A stretch of 64,000 nucleotides of DNA, from contig NZ_CP032694.1 of assembly GCF_003627755.1 (NCBI RefSeq), forward strand, positions 611,501 through 675,500, given 5' to 3'. The notes beneath the pieces were generated by a model. It did not search any database, was not told where the DNA came from, and saw nothing but the letters and a program-made list of their open reading frames with translations. The translations under genes and the position numbers were made by a program. This DNA is from Rhizobium jaguaris. Its GTDB lineage: Bacteria; Pseudomonadota; Alphaproteobacteria; Rhizobiales; Rhizobiaceae. Below are positions 1 through 8,787 of the stretch, piece after piece (the stretch's first letter is position 1; each line of letters starts with the position of its first letter).

Positions 1-1
1 C

Positions 2-1435
2 GAGGGAGCCTTCAACGCCGCCTTCGTACCGCTCTTTGCCAAGGAGATCGAGGCGAACGGCATCGATGGCGCCAAGCGTTTTTCCGAGGAGGTCTTCGGC
101 GTTCTCTTCTCGGTCCTGCTGCTGATCACCATCGTCATGGAACTGGCCATGCCGCTCCTGGTGCGTTGGGTCATCGCGCCTGGTTTCACCGACGATGCCG
201 AGAAATTCGACCTGACGGTCCGGTTGGCCGCCGTGATGTTCCCCTATCTCATGTCGATGTCGCTGACGGCGATGATGAGCGGCATGCTGAATTCGCTGCA
301 TCATTTCTTCGCCGCCGCCGTGGCTCCGATCTTCCTCAACCTGGTGATGATCAGCGCGCTGTTCTACGCGATCTATTTCGGCGCCGATCCGCTAACCACC
401 GCCTGGTACCTGTCCTGGTCGGTGCTGGTGGCAGGCGTGCTGCAGCTGGCCGTCGTCTATATCGGCGTGCGCCATGCCGGCATCAGTATCGGCCTGCGCT
501 TTCCGCGCTTCACGCCCAATGTCAAGCGGCTCCTGCTTCTTGCCATCCCGGCGGCCATCACCGGCGGCGTCACCCAGATCAATCTGGTGATCGGCCAGGC
601 GATCGCCTCGGGCAAGGAAGGCGCGATCGCCGCCCTGCAATATGCAGACCGCATCTACCAACTGCCGCTCGGCGTCGTCGGCGTCGCGGTCGGAATCGTG
701 CTTCTGCCGGAACTGGCCCGTTCGCTGAAGTCAGGCCATATCAAGGAAGCCGCCAATATCCAGAACCGCTCGATCGAATTCGTGCTGTTCCTGACCCTGC
801 CGGCCGCTGTCGCCCTCTGGCTTCTCTCCGACGATATCATCCGCGTGCTTTACGAGCGCGGCGCCTTTAACCCGAACAATACAACGCTGGTCGGCTCCAT
901 CCTCGCCATCTTCGGCCTGGGCCTGCCGGCTTTCGTGCTGATCAAGGCGCTGCAGCCCGGCTTTTATGCCCGCGAAGATACGAAATCGCCGATGCGCTAC
1001 ACGGCGGTCGCCGTCTTCGTCAATTCGGCGCTGTCCATCCTGCTTTTCCCGGTGCTGGCCGAACGCGGCATAGCGCTCGCCGAGGCGGTTGCCGGATGGC
1101 TGAACGCTGTGCAGCTCTTCGTCACGCTCTATCGCCGCGGACATCTCGCCTGGGAATGGTCGCTGGCGCGCCGCACCGTCATGCTGCTCGTCTCCTCCGC
1201 CGTCATGGGCGGCGTCATCGTATATTTGTCTCATCGCTGGGAGCCGCTTCTGGGATCCAGCTCGACGCTGCTCACCAAGACCGGCGTCCTGGGCTTAGTC
1301 ATCTTGATGGCGATGGTGGTGTATTTCGTCGTCGCCTTGCTGATCGGCGGCGTGGATTTGGGCATGGTACGCCGCAATTTGAAGCGCAAGCCGGCGCCTT
1401 CCTCGCCGGATGCGAAGGTGGTGAATGGGGAGTGA
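2..1435 (+). CDS. murJ: Lipid II flippase MurJ (5'-truncated by window start)
   Basis: The reading frame is open from the first bases of the window, so the N-terminus lies upstream; about 477 residues are visible of a family length near 520-530. It begins with the MurJ-typical stretch GAFNAAFVPLFAKE and continues through many hydrophobic membrane segments. MurJ flips the undecaprenyl-linked peptidoglycan precursor lipid II across the inner membrane. The first internal ATG at 137 is not the real start because the family signature precedes it. The C-terminal tail is short, basic and proline-rich. The next gene is separated by a repeat-filled gap, so co-transcription is unlikely. Confidence 0.95.
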   Translation, partial: EGAFNAAFVPLFAKEIEANGIDGAKRFSEEVFGVLFSVLLLITIVMELAMPLLVRWVIAPGFTDDAEKFDLTVRLAAVMFPYLMSMSLTAMMSGMLNSLHHFFAAAVAPIFLNLVMISALFYAIYFGADPLTTAWYLSWSVLVAGVLQLAVVYIGVRHAGISIGLRFPRFTPNVKRLLLLAIPAAITGGVTQINLVIGQAIASGKEGAIAALQYADRIYQLPLGVVGVAVGIVLLPELARSLKSGHIKEAANIQNRSIEFVLFLTLPAAVALWLLSDDIIRVLYERGAFNPNNTTLVGSILAIFGLGLPAFVLIKALQPGFYAREDTKSPMRYTAVAVFVNSALSILLFPVLAERGIALAEAVAGWLNAVQLFVTLYRRGHLAWEWSLARRTVMLLVSSAVMGGVIVYLSHRWEPLLGSSSTLLTKTGVLGLVILMAMVVYFVVALLIGGVDLGMVRRNLKRKPAPSSPDAKVVNGE

Positions 1436-1439
1436 TCAA

Positions 1440-1670
1440 CTCCTTCGCCCCGTGAAGCGGGGAGAAGGTGGCTTGGAGCGATCGAACGGAGTGAGATTGG
1501 GCCAAGTCGGATGAGGGGCTCTCACCCATGTCCCCGCAGAAGTGCGGTATGCAGGCGCCGCCATTTTTGCGGGTGGCCAGGATAGTCTGCCTACGCCGTA
1601 CTTTTGTGCCTGGCCCCTCACCCTAACCCTCTCCCCGCAAGCGGGGCGAGGGGACGATTTTTTGCCCAAG
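1440..1670. repeat. Composite rhizobial intergenic palindromic repeats
   Basis: The murJ-VOC gap holds two GC-rich imperfect inverted repeats. One lies around 1446-1468 (CGCCCC..GCGGGG core). The other lies around 1615-1655, where CCCTCACCCTAACCCTC is followed by CTCCCCGC AA GCGGGGCGAG. Elements of this appearance are common mosaic intergenic repeats in Rhizobiaceae (established knowledge of RIME-like elements). No reading frame of gene character runs through the stretch. The distal hairpin ends just before the next gene's ribosome binding site. Confidence 0.65.
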
Positions 1671-1683
1671 GCGGAGAGTTCCC

Positions 1684-2076
1684 ATGTCCCAATCCCTGTT
1701 CGTCGTAACCCTCGTCGTCGACGATTACGACCGCGCCAAGGCATTCTATTGCGATTGCCTCGGCTTCGAATGCTTGGCCGACGAAGTGCAGCCGGAGGGC
1801 AAGCGGTGGGTGATGGTGAAGCCGAAGGGTGCTGAGGGGGCGGCATTGCTTCTGGCACAGGCCGCCGACAATGAACAGCGTGCCGCCATCGGCAACCAGA
1901 CCGGCGGCCGCGTCGGCTTTTTCCTCAAGACTGACGATTTCGCCCGCGATCACGCGGCAATGACGGCTAGGGGCGTGCAGTTCCGGGAAGAACCGCGCCA
2001 TGAGGTCTACGGAACGGTGGCGGTCTTCACCGACCCTTACGGCAACACCTGGGATCTGATCCAGCATTCCGCGTGA
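1684..2076 (+). CDS. VOC family (glyoxalase/bleomycin-resistance fold) protein
   Basis: A 130-residue single-domain vicinal-oxygen-chelate protein. The N-terminal beta strand VVTLVVDDYDRAKAFY and the closing DPYGNTWDLIQ are typical of the family. Members are metal-dependent lyases, isomerases or dioxygenases, or antibiotic-binding proteins. The substrate cannot be read from sequence. It appears monocistronic, preceded by repeats and followed by another repeat copy before trpS. The start is supported by a purine-rich AAGGCGGAGAG just upstream. Confidence 0.85.
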   Translation: MSQSLFVVTLVVDDYDRAKAFYCDCLGFECLADEVQPEGKRWVMVKPKGAEGAALLLAQAADNEQRAAIGNQTGGRVGFFLKTDDFARDHAAMTARGVQFREEPRHEVYGTVAVFTDPYGNTWDLIQHSA

Positions 2077-2080
2077 GGTA

Positions 2081-2122
2081 CGATCCCGAAAACTATATGG
2101 CGGTTTTCAAATAAGATCATGC
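2081..2122. repeat. Rhizobial palindromic repeat, copy 1 (gatcccgaaaa..gcggttttc..gatcatg)
   Basis: An imperfect inverted repeat with the arms GATCCCGAAAA and a complementary GGTTTTC..GATCATGC half. It shares the order of blocks with copies near 4571, 5858, 21588, 24443 and 30598. It lies directly after the VOC stop codon and ahead of trpS. Confidence 0.7.
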
Positions 2123-2241
2123 GAGGCCAAATCCGCGATATAGCCTCTTGATCCCCGCTTGTCAGCCGTGCATAAGCCCGCCGAACACCAGGGGTCGAGC
2201 GCGAGCTCGCCCGGGCCCTCCACAAGCCTTTTGAGGAAGAC

Positions 2242-3306
2242 ATGACCGAATTCAAGCCGCTCGTATTCTCCGGCGTCCAGCCGACCGGCAATCTCCATCT
2301 CGGCAATTATCTCGGCGCGATCCGCAAGTTCGTGGCACTGCAGGCAAACAACGACTGCATCTACTGCGTCGTCGACATGCATGCACTGACCGCCCAGCTC
2401 GTGCATGAGGACATGCCGGGCCAGATCCGTTCGATCACCGCCGCCTTCCTCGCCGCCGGCATCGATCCGGAAAAGCATATCGTCTTCAACCAATCCGCCG
2501 TGCCGCAGCATGCCGAACTGGCCTGGATCTTCAACTGCGTCGCCCGCATCGGCTGGATGAACCGCATGACGCAGTTCAAGGACAAGGCCGGCAAGGACCG
2601 CGAACAGGCCTCCCTCGGCCTCTACGCCTATCCGAGCCTGATGGCGGCCGACATTCTCGTCTACCGTGCCACCCACGTGCCCGTCGGCGACGACCAGAAG
2701 CAGCATCTGGAACTGACCCGCGACATCGCCATGAAATTCAACATGGACTACATGGAACACATTCGTCGTGCGGGCTACGGCATCGACATCACCGTCGGCG
2801 ACGAGCCGGTGCATGCCTATTTCCCGATGGTCGAGCCGCTGATCGATGGTCCGGCGCCGCGCGTCATGTCGCTCCGCGATGGCACCAAGAAGATGTCGAA
2901 GTCGGATGCTTCGGATCTGTCGCGCATCAATCTGCTCGACGACGAAGAGAATATCTCCAAAAAAATCCGCAAGGCCAAGACCGATCCGGACGGCTTGCCG
3001 AGCGAGATCGCCGGCCTCGCGGGGCGCCCGGAAGCCGACAACCTCGTCGGTATCTACGCCGCCCTTGCCGACAAGTCGAAGGCGGATGTTCTCGCGGCAT
3101 TCGGCGGACAGCAGTTCTCGGTCTTCAAGCCGGCGCTGGTCGATCTCGCCGTGCATGTGCTCTCGCCGATCACCGGCGAAATGCGCCGCCTGATGGCTGA
3201 TCCCGGCCACATCGACACGGTTCTACGCGACGGCAGCGCCCGTGCCCGTGCCCGTGCCGAAGTGACGATGAAGCAGGTCCGCGACATTATCGGCTTTATC
3301 TATTGA
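2242..3306 (+). CDS. trpS: Tryptophanyl-tRNA synthetase
   Basis: A 354-residue class Ic aminoacyl-tRNA synthetase that charges tRNA-Trp. The HIGH-equivalent [12 protein letters not shown] lies at residues ~16-27 and the KMSKS loop KKMSKSD at ~214. Length matches bacterial TrpRS. The start ATG is preceded by TTTTGAGGAAGAC, a good ribosome binding site. A perfect 9-bp hairpin follows the stop codon. murJ and trpS are neighbours in many Rhizobiales, which agrees with the assignment. Confidence 0.97.
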   Translation: MTEFKPLVFSGVQPTGNLHLGNYLGAIRKFVALQANNDCIYCVVDMHALTAQLVHEDMPGQIRSITAAFLAAGIDPEKHIVFNQSAVPQHAELAWIFNCVARIGWMNRMTQFKDKAGKDREQASLGLYAYPSLMAADILVYRATHVPVGDDQKQHLELTRDIAMKFNMDYMEHIRRAGYGIDITVGDEPVHAYFPMVEPLIDGPAPRVMSLRDGTKKMSKSDASDLSRINLLDDEENISKKIRKAKTDPDGLPSEIAGLAGRPEADNLVGIYAALADKSKADVLAAFGGQQFSVFKPALVDLAVHVLSPITGEMRRLMADPGHIDTVLRDGSARARARAEVTMKQVRDIIGFIY

Positions 3307-3321
3307 CTATCTTGTGAAAGC

Positions 3322-3344
3322 AGCCCCCGTATGAAACGGGGGCT
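3322..3344 (+). terminator. Hairpin after trpS
   Basis: AGCCCCCGT - ATGAA - ACGGGGGCT forms a perfect 9-bp GC-rich stem with a 5-base loop 15 bases after the trpS stop. There is no T-tract after it, so it may be a weak or Rho-assisted terminator, or an mRNA-stabilising hairpin. Confidence 0.6.
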
Positions 3345-3379
3345 TGCAAAAGGCCTCGGTCAGGTGTCAGACTTGGGTC

Positions 3380-3871
3380 ATGGTATCAAAACGTCTCTCA
3401 CGGCTCGAAGGTCATCGCCGCAAGTTCATGGCGGTCATCGACGGCACTCCTGAATGCCAGCGTGCCGTCCATTATGCCGGTCGGCGTGCCAAGAACTCCA
3501 ATGGCGGCCTTGTGCTCCTTTTTGTGATCCCCGAAGGCGATTTCCAGCAATGGCTGGGGGTCGAGGAGATCATGCGGGCCGAGGCACGCGAGGAGGCCGA
3601 GGCGGCAACGGCCAAGGCAGCGCAGATCGTGCGCGAGAATATCGGCATCGACCCGGAGATCGTCATTCGCGAAGGATCGGCCGCCGAGCAGATCAACGCG
3701 GTGATCGAGGAAGACCGGGATATTGCGCTCCTCGTTCTTGCCGCCGGTTCGGCCAAGGAAGGACCTGGACCGCTGGTATCTTCGATTGCTGGACGTGCCG
3801 CAGCCTTTCCGATCCCCGTGACGGTGCTGCCGGATACGCTGACGAATGAGGAAATCGACGCCCTCAGCTGA
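3380..3871 (+). CDS. Universal stress protein (UspA family)
   Basis: A 163-residue single USP domain. The N-terminal strand KFMAVIDGTPECQRAVHYA and the terminal FPIPVTVLPDTL strand are typical. The nucleotide-loop region LVLAAGSAKEGPGPLVS resembles the GxxGx9G(S/T) ATP motif but is imperfect, so nucleotide binding is uncertain. An in-frame TTG at 3344 would add 12 residues but lies in the trpS hairpin, so the ATG at 3380 is preferred. The gene stands alone between trpS and the NifU-family gene. Confidence 0.85.
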   Translation: MVSKRLSRLEGHRRKFMAVIDGTPECQRAVHYAGRRAKNSNGGLVLLFVIPEGDFQQWLGVEEIMRAEAREEAEAATAKAAQIVRENIGIDPEIVIREGSAAEQINAVIEEDRDIALLVLAAGSAKEGPGPLVSSIAGRAAAFPIPVTVLPDTLTNEEIDALS

Positions 3872-4003
3872 GTTCTTTTGGGCTATTTCTTGAGACTCAG
3901 TCTCTTGATTAGCGTAGCCAAAAAGCCTATTTTCTTTTGAAATATTCTAAAGTCGGATAGTACAGACGCGGCATAGGCCTCCGCCCGCCGCATGGAGATC
4001 AAG

Positions 4004-4570
4004 ATGTTCATTCAAACCGAAGCGACGCCGAACCCCGCAACCCTGAAGTTCCTGCCGGGCAAGGTTGTCATGGAAAGCGGCACGGCCGAATTCCGCAGCG
4101 CCGATGAAGCGGAAGTCTCGCCGCTCGCGACCCGCATCTTCGATATCCCCGGCGTCAGCGGCGTCTATTTCGGCTACGACTTCATCTCTGTCTCCAAGGA
4201 AGGTCAGGAATGGCAGCACCTGAAGCCCGCCATCCTCGGTTCGATCATGGAGCATTTCATGTCCGGCAAACCGGTCATGGGCGAAAGTTCGGTCCTCTCC
4301 GAAGTGCAGGATGCCGGCGGTGAGTTCTTCGATGCGGCAGATGAATCGATCGTGCTGACCATCAAGGAATTGCTCGAAACCCGCGTTCGTCCCGCTGTTG
4401 CCCAGGATGGCGGCGACATCACCTTCCGCGGATTTCGCGACGGCAAGGTCTACCTCAATATGAAGGGATCCTGCTCCGGTTGCCCGTCGTCGACGGCGAC
4501 GTTGAAGCATGGCATACAGAATCTGCTGCGCCATTTCGTCCCGGAAGTGCAGGAAGTCGAAGCCGTCTAA
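4004..4570 (+). CDS. NifU/Nfu-type Fe-S cluster carrier protein
   Basis: A 188-residue protein with an N-terminal Nfu_N domain (MFIQTEATPNPATLKFLPG, residues 1-~90) and a C-terminal NifU-like domain. The latter carries the cluster-ligating CxxC as CSGC near residue 158. Such proteins carry and deliver assembled [4Fe-4S] clusters. A possible ATG at 3992 is rejected because GGAG at 3994-3997 is well placed as a ribosome binding site for the ATG at 4004, and family members begin at MFIQTE. A repeat copy follows immediately, then tsaB. Confidence 0.92.
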   Translation: MFIQTEATPNPATLKFLPGKVVMESGTAEFRSADEAEVSPLATRIFDIPGVSGVYFGYDFISVSKEGQEWQHLKPAILGSIMEHFMSGKPVMGESSVLSEVQDAGGEFFDAADESIVLTIKELLETRVRPAVAQDGGDITFRGFRDGKVYLNMKGSCSGCPSSTATLKHGIQNLLRHFVPEVQEVEAV

Positions 4571-4615
4571 GCATGATTCCAAAAAGTGCATGGCGGTTTT
4601 TGGATAAGATCTTGC
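4571..4615. repeat. Rhizobial palindromic repeat, copy 2
   Basis: The block starts GCATGATTCCAAAAAGTGC, runs through GCGGTTTTTGGA and ends AAGATCTTGC. The outer GCATGATTCCAAAAA arm pairs with TTTTTGGATAAGATCTTGC imperfectly. It begins at the last base of the preceding stop codon and belongs to the same family as the copy at 24443. Confidence 0.75.
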
Positions 4616-4694
4616 AGGACCAAACGCGAACGCGTAGTGACGACTCCAAGACACGTCGCTGCGCTATAAGCGCTGTCTTTTCGGAAAAGTTGTG

Positions 4695-5351
4695 ATGATC
4701 GTACTGGCGCTCGACACGGCAGGTGTGGATTGCGCTGCCGCTGTGTATGATAGTGGCAGTGATTCTGTGATTGGGGAGGTCACGGAAACGATTGGGCGAG
4801 GACATGCCGAACATTTGATGGATGTTGTCGACCGGGCGCTGGCTGAAGCCGATATAGCGCTCGCAGCCGTGGAGCGCGTGGTCGTCACCGTCGGTCCCGG
4901 CTCTTTCACCGGCATCCGCATCGGCGTTGCCGCTGCCCGCGGTTTCGCGCTTTCCCTGAACATCCCTGCTGTCGGCGTCACGACCCTCGAGGTCATGGCC
5001 GCCGCCGCACGGGAGACGAATCCGGGTAAATCGGTTCTGGCGGCCATCGACGCCAAGCGCGAGGAGATCTATCTCCAGTCGTTCGATGCCGATGGCCAGC
5101 GGCTGGACGAGGCGCGCGCCGTGACGATCGATGAAGCACGTGCGATCTCCGATGCTTTCGACGGCGTCGTCACCGGCTCGGCTGTTGCCCGGCTCAGCGA
5201 CTTGCCGCCGGCAGCGCGGCCTGATGCCTTTCCGATTGCCACCGTCGCCCGGCTAGGCGCTGTCAAGCCTGTCAGCGAAAAGCCGAAGCCGCTCTATCTC
5301 CGTGGACCCGACGCCAGACCGCAGGCGGGGTACGCAGTCGCCAGGGTATGA
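4695..5351 (+). CDS. tsaB: tRNA N6-threonylcarbamoyladenosine biosynthesis protein TsaB
   Basis: A 218-residue ASKHA-fold protein that partners TsaD and TsaE in making t6A37 on ANN-decoding tRNAs. The N-terminal MIVLALDTAGVDCAAA, GRGHAEHLM and VGPGSFTGIRIGVAAARG stretches are hallmark TsaB motifs. A GTG at 4692 lies immediately before the ATG at 4695; the ATG giving MIVLALDT is preferred. Its stop overlaps the rimI start by 4 bases (ATGA), so the two are translationally coupled, as in many bacteria. Confidence 0.95.
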   Translation: MIVLALDTAGVDCAAAVYDSGSDSVIGEVTETIGRGHAEHLMDVVDRALAEADIALAAVERVVVTVGPGSFTGIRIGVAAARGFALSLNIPAVGVTTLEVMAAAARETNPGKSVLAAIDAKREEIYLQSFDADGQRLDEARAVTIDEARAISDAFDGVVTGSAVARLSDLPPAARPDAFPIATVARLGAVKPVSEKPKPLYLRGPDARPQAGYAVARV

Positions 5352-5848
5352 CCATGCTTGAATCCTATCTCACCCTGAAAGCCGAATACGAAATTGTCCC
5401 GATGCAGTTGCGGGATTGCGCCGAAGTGGCGACTCTGCATGGCGAGCGGTTTTCGCGAGTTTGGGACGAGACGGAGTTTCAAAATCTCCTGTCACAGGAT
5501 ACCACCTTCGGCTTTGTTGCCCGCCAGACCAACGCTATCCTGAAAAAGCCGCTTCCCGGCTTCGTACTGGCACGGCATGCCGCGGGCGAGGCGGAAATCC
5601 TGACGGTTGCGGTCAACGCCAAGCTTGGCCGTGCCGGTCTCGGCTGGCGGCTGATGCAGGCGGCGTTGCGCGAGGCGCGCAACCGCGGCGGTGAAGCCAT
5701 GTTTCTGGAGGTCGACGGCACCAATCAGCCGGCCCTCGGTCTCTACCGCAAGCTTGGTTTTGAAAAGGTCGGCGAGCGTAAGGCTTATTATGTCGATGAA
5801 AGCGGCGCGAAATCGACGGCGCTTGTCATGCGCCGCGTTCTTCGCTAG
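5348..5848 (+). CDS. rimI: Ribosomal protein S18-alanine N-acetyltransferase
   Basis: A 166-residue GNAT acetyltransferase. The acetyl-CoA motif region is LTVAVNAKLGRAGLGWRLM and the family-typical FLEVDGTNQPALGLYRKLGF follows. RimI acetylates the N-terminal alanine of ribosomal protein S18. The overlapping ATGA junction with tsaB supports the start and the tsaB-rimI pairing. A rhizobial repeat follows before mur. Confidence 0.93.
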   Translation: MTMLESYLTLKAEYEIVPMQLRDCAEVATLHGERFSRVWDETEFQNLLSQDTTFGFVARQTNAILKKPLPGFVLARHAAGEAEILTVAVNAKLGRAGLGWRLMQAALREARNRGGEAMFLEVDGTNQPALGLYRKLGFEKVGERKAYYVDESGAKSTALVMRRVLR

Positions 5849-5857
5849 TCCGTTGTT

Positions 5858-5965
5858 CTAAAGCGCATCGCGATCTCCGGGGATTCGCTCTCTGCGCTTT
5901 AGACCTTTGATTTCGCGCATGTCGTTATCCCAAAACCGCTGCGCACCTTTGCGCGACATGCTCTA
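5858..5965. repeat. Long rhizobial intergenic palindromic repeat, copy 3
   Basis: The block contains AAAGCGCATCGCGATCTCC paired loosely with GCGCTTT, then GCGCATGTCGTTATCCCAAAACCGCTGCGCAC and a closing GCGCGACATGC. The second half is the reverse-complement form of the AGCGGTTTT..GATC family seen elsewhere in the window. It fills the rimI-mur gap and may also hold the mur promoter. Confidence 0.7.
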
Positions 5966-5991
5966 GATGAATAGACCGAAGACCGTATTCA

Positions 5992-6456
5992 ATGAACGAT
6001 CCCGTAAAATCCCTTGAGGAGCTTTGTGCCGAGCGCGGTATGCGCATGACGGAGCAGCGGAGAGTCATTGCGCGCATCATCGAGAGTTCCGAGGATCATC
6101 CGGATGTCGAGGAACTGCACCGCCGCTCCGTCAAGATCGATGCGAAGATCTCGATTTCGACTGTCTACCGCACTGTGAAGCTTTTCGAGGATGCCGGCAT
6201 CATCGAGCGCCATGACTTCCGTGACGGCCGTTCGCGTTACGAGACCGTACCGGAAGAGCATCATGATCACCTGATCGATCTGAAGAGCGGCGAAGTGATC
6301 GAATTTCATTCGCCGGAGATCGAGGCGCTTCAGGAGCGCATCGCCCGCGAACACGGTTTCAAGCTCGTCGACCATCGGCTGGAGCTTTACGGCATTCCGC
6401 TGAAGAAGGATGGGCCGCTGAAGAAGGACGAGCCGCTGAAGAAGGACGAACGCTGA
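5992..6456 (+). CDS. mur: Fur-family metalloregulator (rhizobial Mur/Fur type)
   Basis: A 154-residue Fur-family repressor. The winged helix spans ~15-85 (MTEQRRVIARII..ISTVYRTVKLFEDAG) and the metal-site region is EEHHDHLIDLKSGEVIEF. The CxxC zinc motifs of many Fur proteins are absent, as in rhizobial orthologues, where the protein mainly represses manganese uptake as Mur (established knowledge). The C-terminus ends in three tandem LKKDxP units (6400-6453, 18-bp DNA repeats), which is unusual. The next gene, olsA, starts 31 bases downstream. Confidence 0.88.
   Translation: MNDPVKSLEELCAERGMRMTEQRRVIARIIESSEDHPDVEELHRRSVKIDAKISISTVYRTVKLFEDAGIIERHDFRDGRSRYETVPEEHHDHLIDLKSGEVIEFHSPEIEALQERIAREHGFKLVDHRLELYGIPLKKDGPLKKDEPLKKDER
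6400..6453 (+). repeat. Three tandem 18-bp repeats in the mur 3' end
   Basis: Units at 6400, 6418 and 6436 each begin CTGAAGAAGGA and encode LKKDGP, LKKDEP and LKKDER. They add a charged, lysine-rich tail after the conserved Fur domain. Copy-number slippage here would change tail length without shifting the frame. Confidence 0.85.
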
Positions 6457-6486
6457 GGTGGCGGCGGTCGTGCGGGAGCGAATGAT

Positions 6487-7284
6487 TTGGTGACCTGGCT
6501 GCGCGTCGGCTGTGCTCTCGTCGTGATCTGCGCTGTCAGCCTCGTCCTGCTGCCGCTGCAGATCGTCTGCCTGCGCTTCGATTGGAAGCTCAGGCGCTAT
6601 CTGCCGCGTTATTGGCATCGCATCGTCTGCTATTGTCTCGGCATTCGTATCAATGTCGTCGGAAAGGTCGAAGACCGCCGACCACTCATGCTGGCCGTGA
6701 ACCACGCCTCCTGGCTTGATATTCTCGTGCTATCCTCCATCGCCGACGTTGCTTTCATTGCCAAAGCCGAAGTGCGCGATTGGCCGATCTTCGGCCTTCT
6801 CGCTGAGTGGCAAAAGAGCGTGTTCGTCGTGCGCGAGCAGAAGCGCAAGACAGGCGATCAGGTGAACGAGATCGCCGAGCGCATGGCGGACGGCGAGATC
6901 ATGGTCTTGTTTCCGGAGGGCACGACATCGGACGGCAACCGGCTGCTGGAGGTCAAATCCTCGTTATTCGGCGCGGCGGCGGCCGCTTTGCCGAAAGCAC
7001 CGGATGCCGTTGTTCACGTGCAGCCGGTTGCCGTCGCCTATACGCGCGTCCACGGTATCGCCATGGGCCGCTACTATCGCCCCTTGGCGGCCTGGCCAGG
7101 CGACATAGAGCTGATGCCGCATCTCAAGGGTATTTTCGGCTGTGGGGCCATCGATGTCGACGTCTGTTTCGGCGAGGCGGTGGATTATCGTGCCGATACC
7201 AACCGCAAGGAGGTCAGCGCCACCGTCGCGCGGCGCATCCGCACCATGCTGGCGAGCCGGTTGCTTGGCCGCGAGATCGCCTGA
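6487..7284 (+). CDS. olsA: 1-acyl-glycerol-3-phosphate / lyso-ornithine lipid acyltransferase
   Basis: A 265-residue PlsC-family acyltransferase with an N-terminal membrane segment, the catalytic NHASWLD (NHx4D) motif and the FPEGTTS substrate motif. In S. meliloti, as I recall, the gene at this position (next to miaB, phoH and ybeY) is olsA, which O-acylates lyso-ornithine lipid to ornithine lipid. A general PlsC role cannot be excluded from sequence. No ATG start is available; TTG at 6487 has GGGAG 8 bases upstream, and GTG at 6490 is the alternative. Confidence 0.82.
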   Translation: MVTWLRVGCALVVICAVSLVLLPLQIVCLRFDWKLRRYLPRYWHRIVCYCLGIRINVVGKVEDRRPLMLAVNHASWLDILVLSSIADVAFIAKAEVRDWPIFGLLAEWQKSVFVVREQKRKTGDQVNEIAERMADGEIMVLFPEGTTSDGNRLLEVKSSLFGAAAAALPKAPDAVVHVQPVAVAYTRVHGIAMGRYYRPLAAWPGDIELMPHLKGIFGCGAIDVDVCFGEAVDYRADTNRKEVSATVARRIRTMLASRLLGREIA

Positions 7285-7344
7285 TATTCCGGCAATATTA
7301 ACTTTTCCATTTTCTCCGGAAGCAAAAGTCACTACATAGCGGCC

Positions 7345-8757
7345 ATGAACAAGGACAGTGCACTTCTCGATGCCCCGCAGCCCGATACTTTAGAGCTTGG
7401 TCTGCGCGATGGCTCCAACAGCCGTAAGGTCTTCATCAAGACCTATGGCTGCCAGATGAATGTCTACGACTCGACACGGATGAGCGATGCACTCGCTCGC
7501 GATGGCTATGAGCCGACCGAGGACATGGAAGAAGCCGATCTCGTCCTGCTGAACACCTGCCATATTCGCGAGAAGGCTGCCGAAAAGGTCTATTCCGCGC
7601 TTGGGCGCCTGCGTGAGATGAAGAAGCGCAAGGCTGCCGATGGCCGCGACATGATGATCGGCGTCACCGGCTGCGTCGCCCAGGCGGAGGGCGAGGAAAT
7701 CCTCCGTCGTGCGCCCGCTGTCGACGTGGTCATCGGCCCACAGACCTATCATCGGCTGCCGGACGCGTTGCGTCGGGCCAAGGAAGGCCAGCGCGTCGTC
7801 GATACGGAATATGCGATCGAGGATAAGTTCGAACATCTGCCGATCGCCGAGACGACGAAGATCCGCGCCCGTGGCGTCACGGCTTTCCTGACAGTGCAGG
7901 AAGGCTGCGACAAGTTTTGCACCTTCTGCGTCGTACCCTATACGCGCGGTTCCGAAGTTTCCCGTCCGGTCGCCCAGATCGTCGAAGAGGCTGAAAAACT
8001 TGTGGATGGCGGCGTGCGCGAAATCACGCTGCTCGGCCAGAACGTCAACGCCTGGCACGGAACCGGACCTACCGGCGAAGCCTGGAGCCTCGGCGATCTT
8101 CTCTACCGGCTGGCTGAAATTCCGGGTCTTGCCCGGCTGCGTTATACCACCAGCCATCCGCGCGACATGGACGACCGGCTGATATCGGCCCATCGCGACC
8201 TGCGCACGCTGATGCCCTATCTGCATCTGCCGGTCCAGTCGGGTTCCGATCGCATCCTCAAAGCGATGAATCGGCGGCATACGGCTGCAGAATATCTTGC
8301 TCTGATCGAAAAAATCCGCATGGCACGGCCAGATATCGCCCTTTCGGGTGATTTCATTGTGGGTTTCCCGGGGGAGACAGAGGAGGATTTTGCGGATACA
8401 CTTCGCCTAGTTGGGGAGGTGAACTACGCGCAAGCCTTCTCGTTCAAATATTCGACGCGTCCGGGAACGCCGGGTGCGGAATTGAAGGGCCAAGTGCCGG
8501 AAGAAATAAAGGCGGAACGGCTGGAACGGTTGCAGGCGCTGCTTTTGAAGCAGCAGCATGCTTTCGCTGATGCCTGTGTCGGCAAGGTGGTCGACATACT
8601 GCTGGAAAAGCCGGGCCGCATGCCGGGCCAGTTGATCGGCCGGTCCCCTTGGCTGCAATCTGTGAATGTTGATGCAAAAGCATCGCAAATCGGTGACATT
8701 ATCAACGTACGAATCATCGGAACCAGCACGAACAGCCTTTTTGCTGAGTTGCTTTAG
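7345..8757 (+). CDS. miaB: tRNA-2-methylthio-N6-dimethylallyladenosine synthase
   Basis: A 470-residue radical-SAM methylthiotransferase that adds the 2-methylthio group to i6A37 of tRNA. An N-terminal UPF0004 domain has three cluster cysteines ([21 protein letters not shown]). The radical-SAM CxxxCxxC is [17 protein letters not shown] near residue 190, and a C-terminal TRAM domain follows. Length fits the family. It stands between olsA and phoH, the usual rhizobial arrangement. Confidence 0.97.
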   Translation: MNKDSALLDAPQPDTLELGLRDGSNSRKVFIKTYGCQMNVYDSTRMSDALARDGYEPTEDMEEADLVLLNTCHIREKAAEKVYSALGRLREMKKRKAADGRDMMIGVTGCVAQAEGEEILRRAPAVDVVIGPQTYHRLPDALRRAKEGQRVVDTEYAIEDKFEHLPIAETTKIRARGVTAFLTVQEGCDKFCTFCVVPYTRGSEVSRPVAQIVEEAEKLVDGGVREITLLGQNVNAWHGTGPTGEAWSLGDLLYRLAEIPGLARLRYTTSHPRDMDDRLISAHRDLRTLMPYLHLPVQSGSDRILKAMNRRHTAAEYLALIEKIRMARPDIALSGDFIVGFPGETEEDFADTLRLVGEVNYAQAFSFKYSTRPGTPGAELKGQVPEEIKAERLERLQALLLKQQHAFADACVGKVVDILLEKPGRMPGQLIGRSPWLQSVNVDAKASQIGDIINVRIIGTSTNSLFAELL

Positions 8758-8787
8758 GTTCCGGACGAGGCAAAGGAGCCGGACCGC

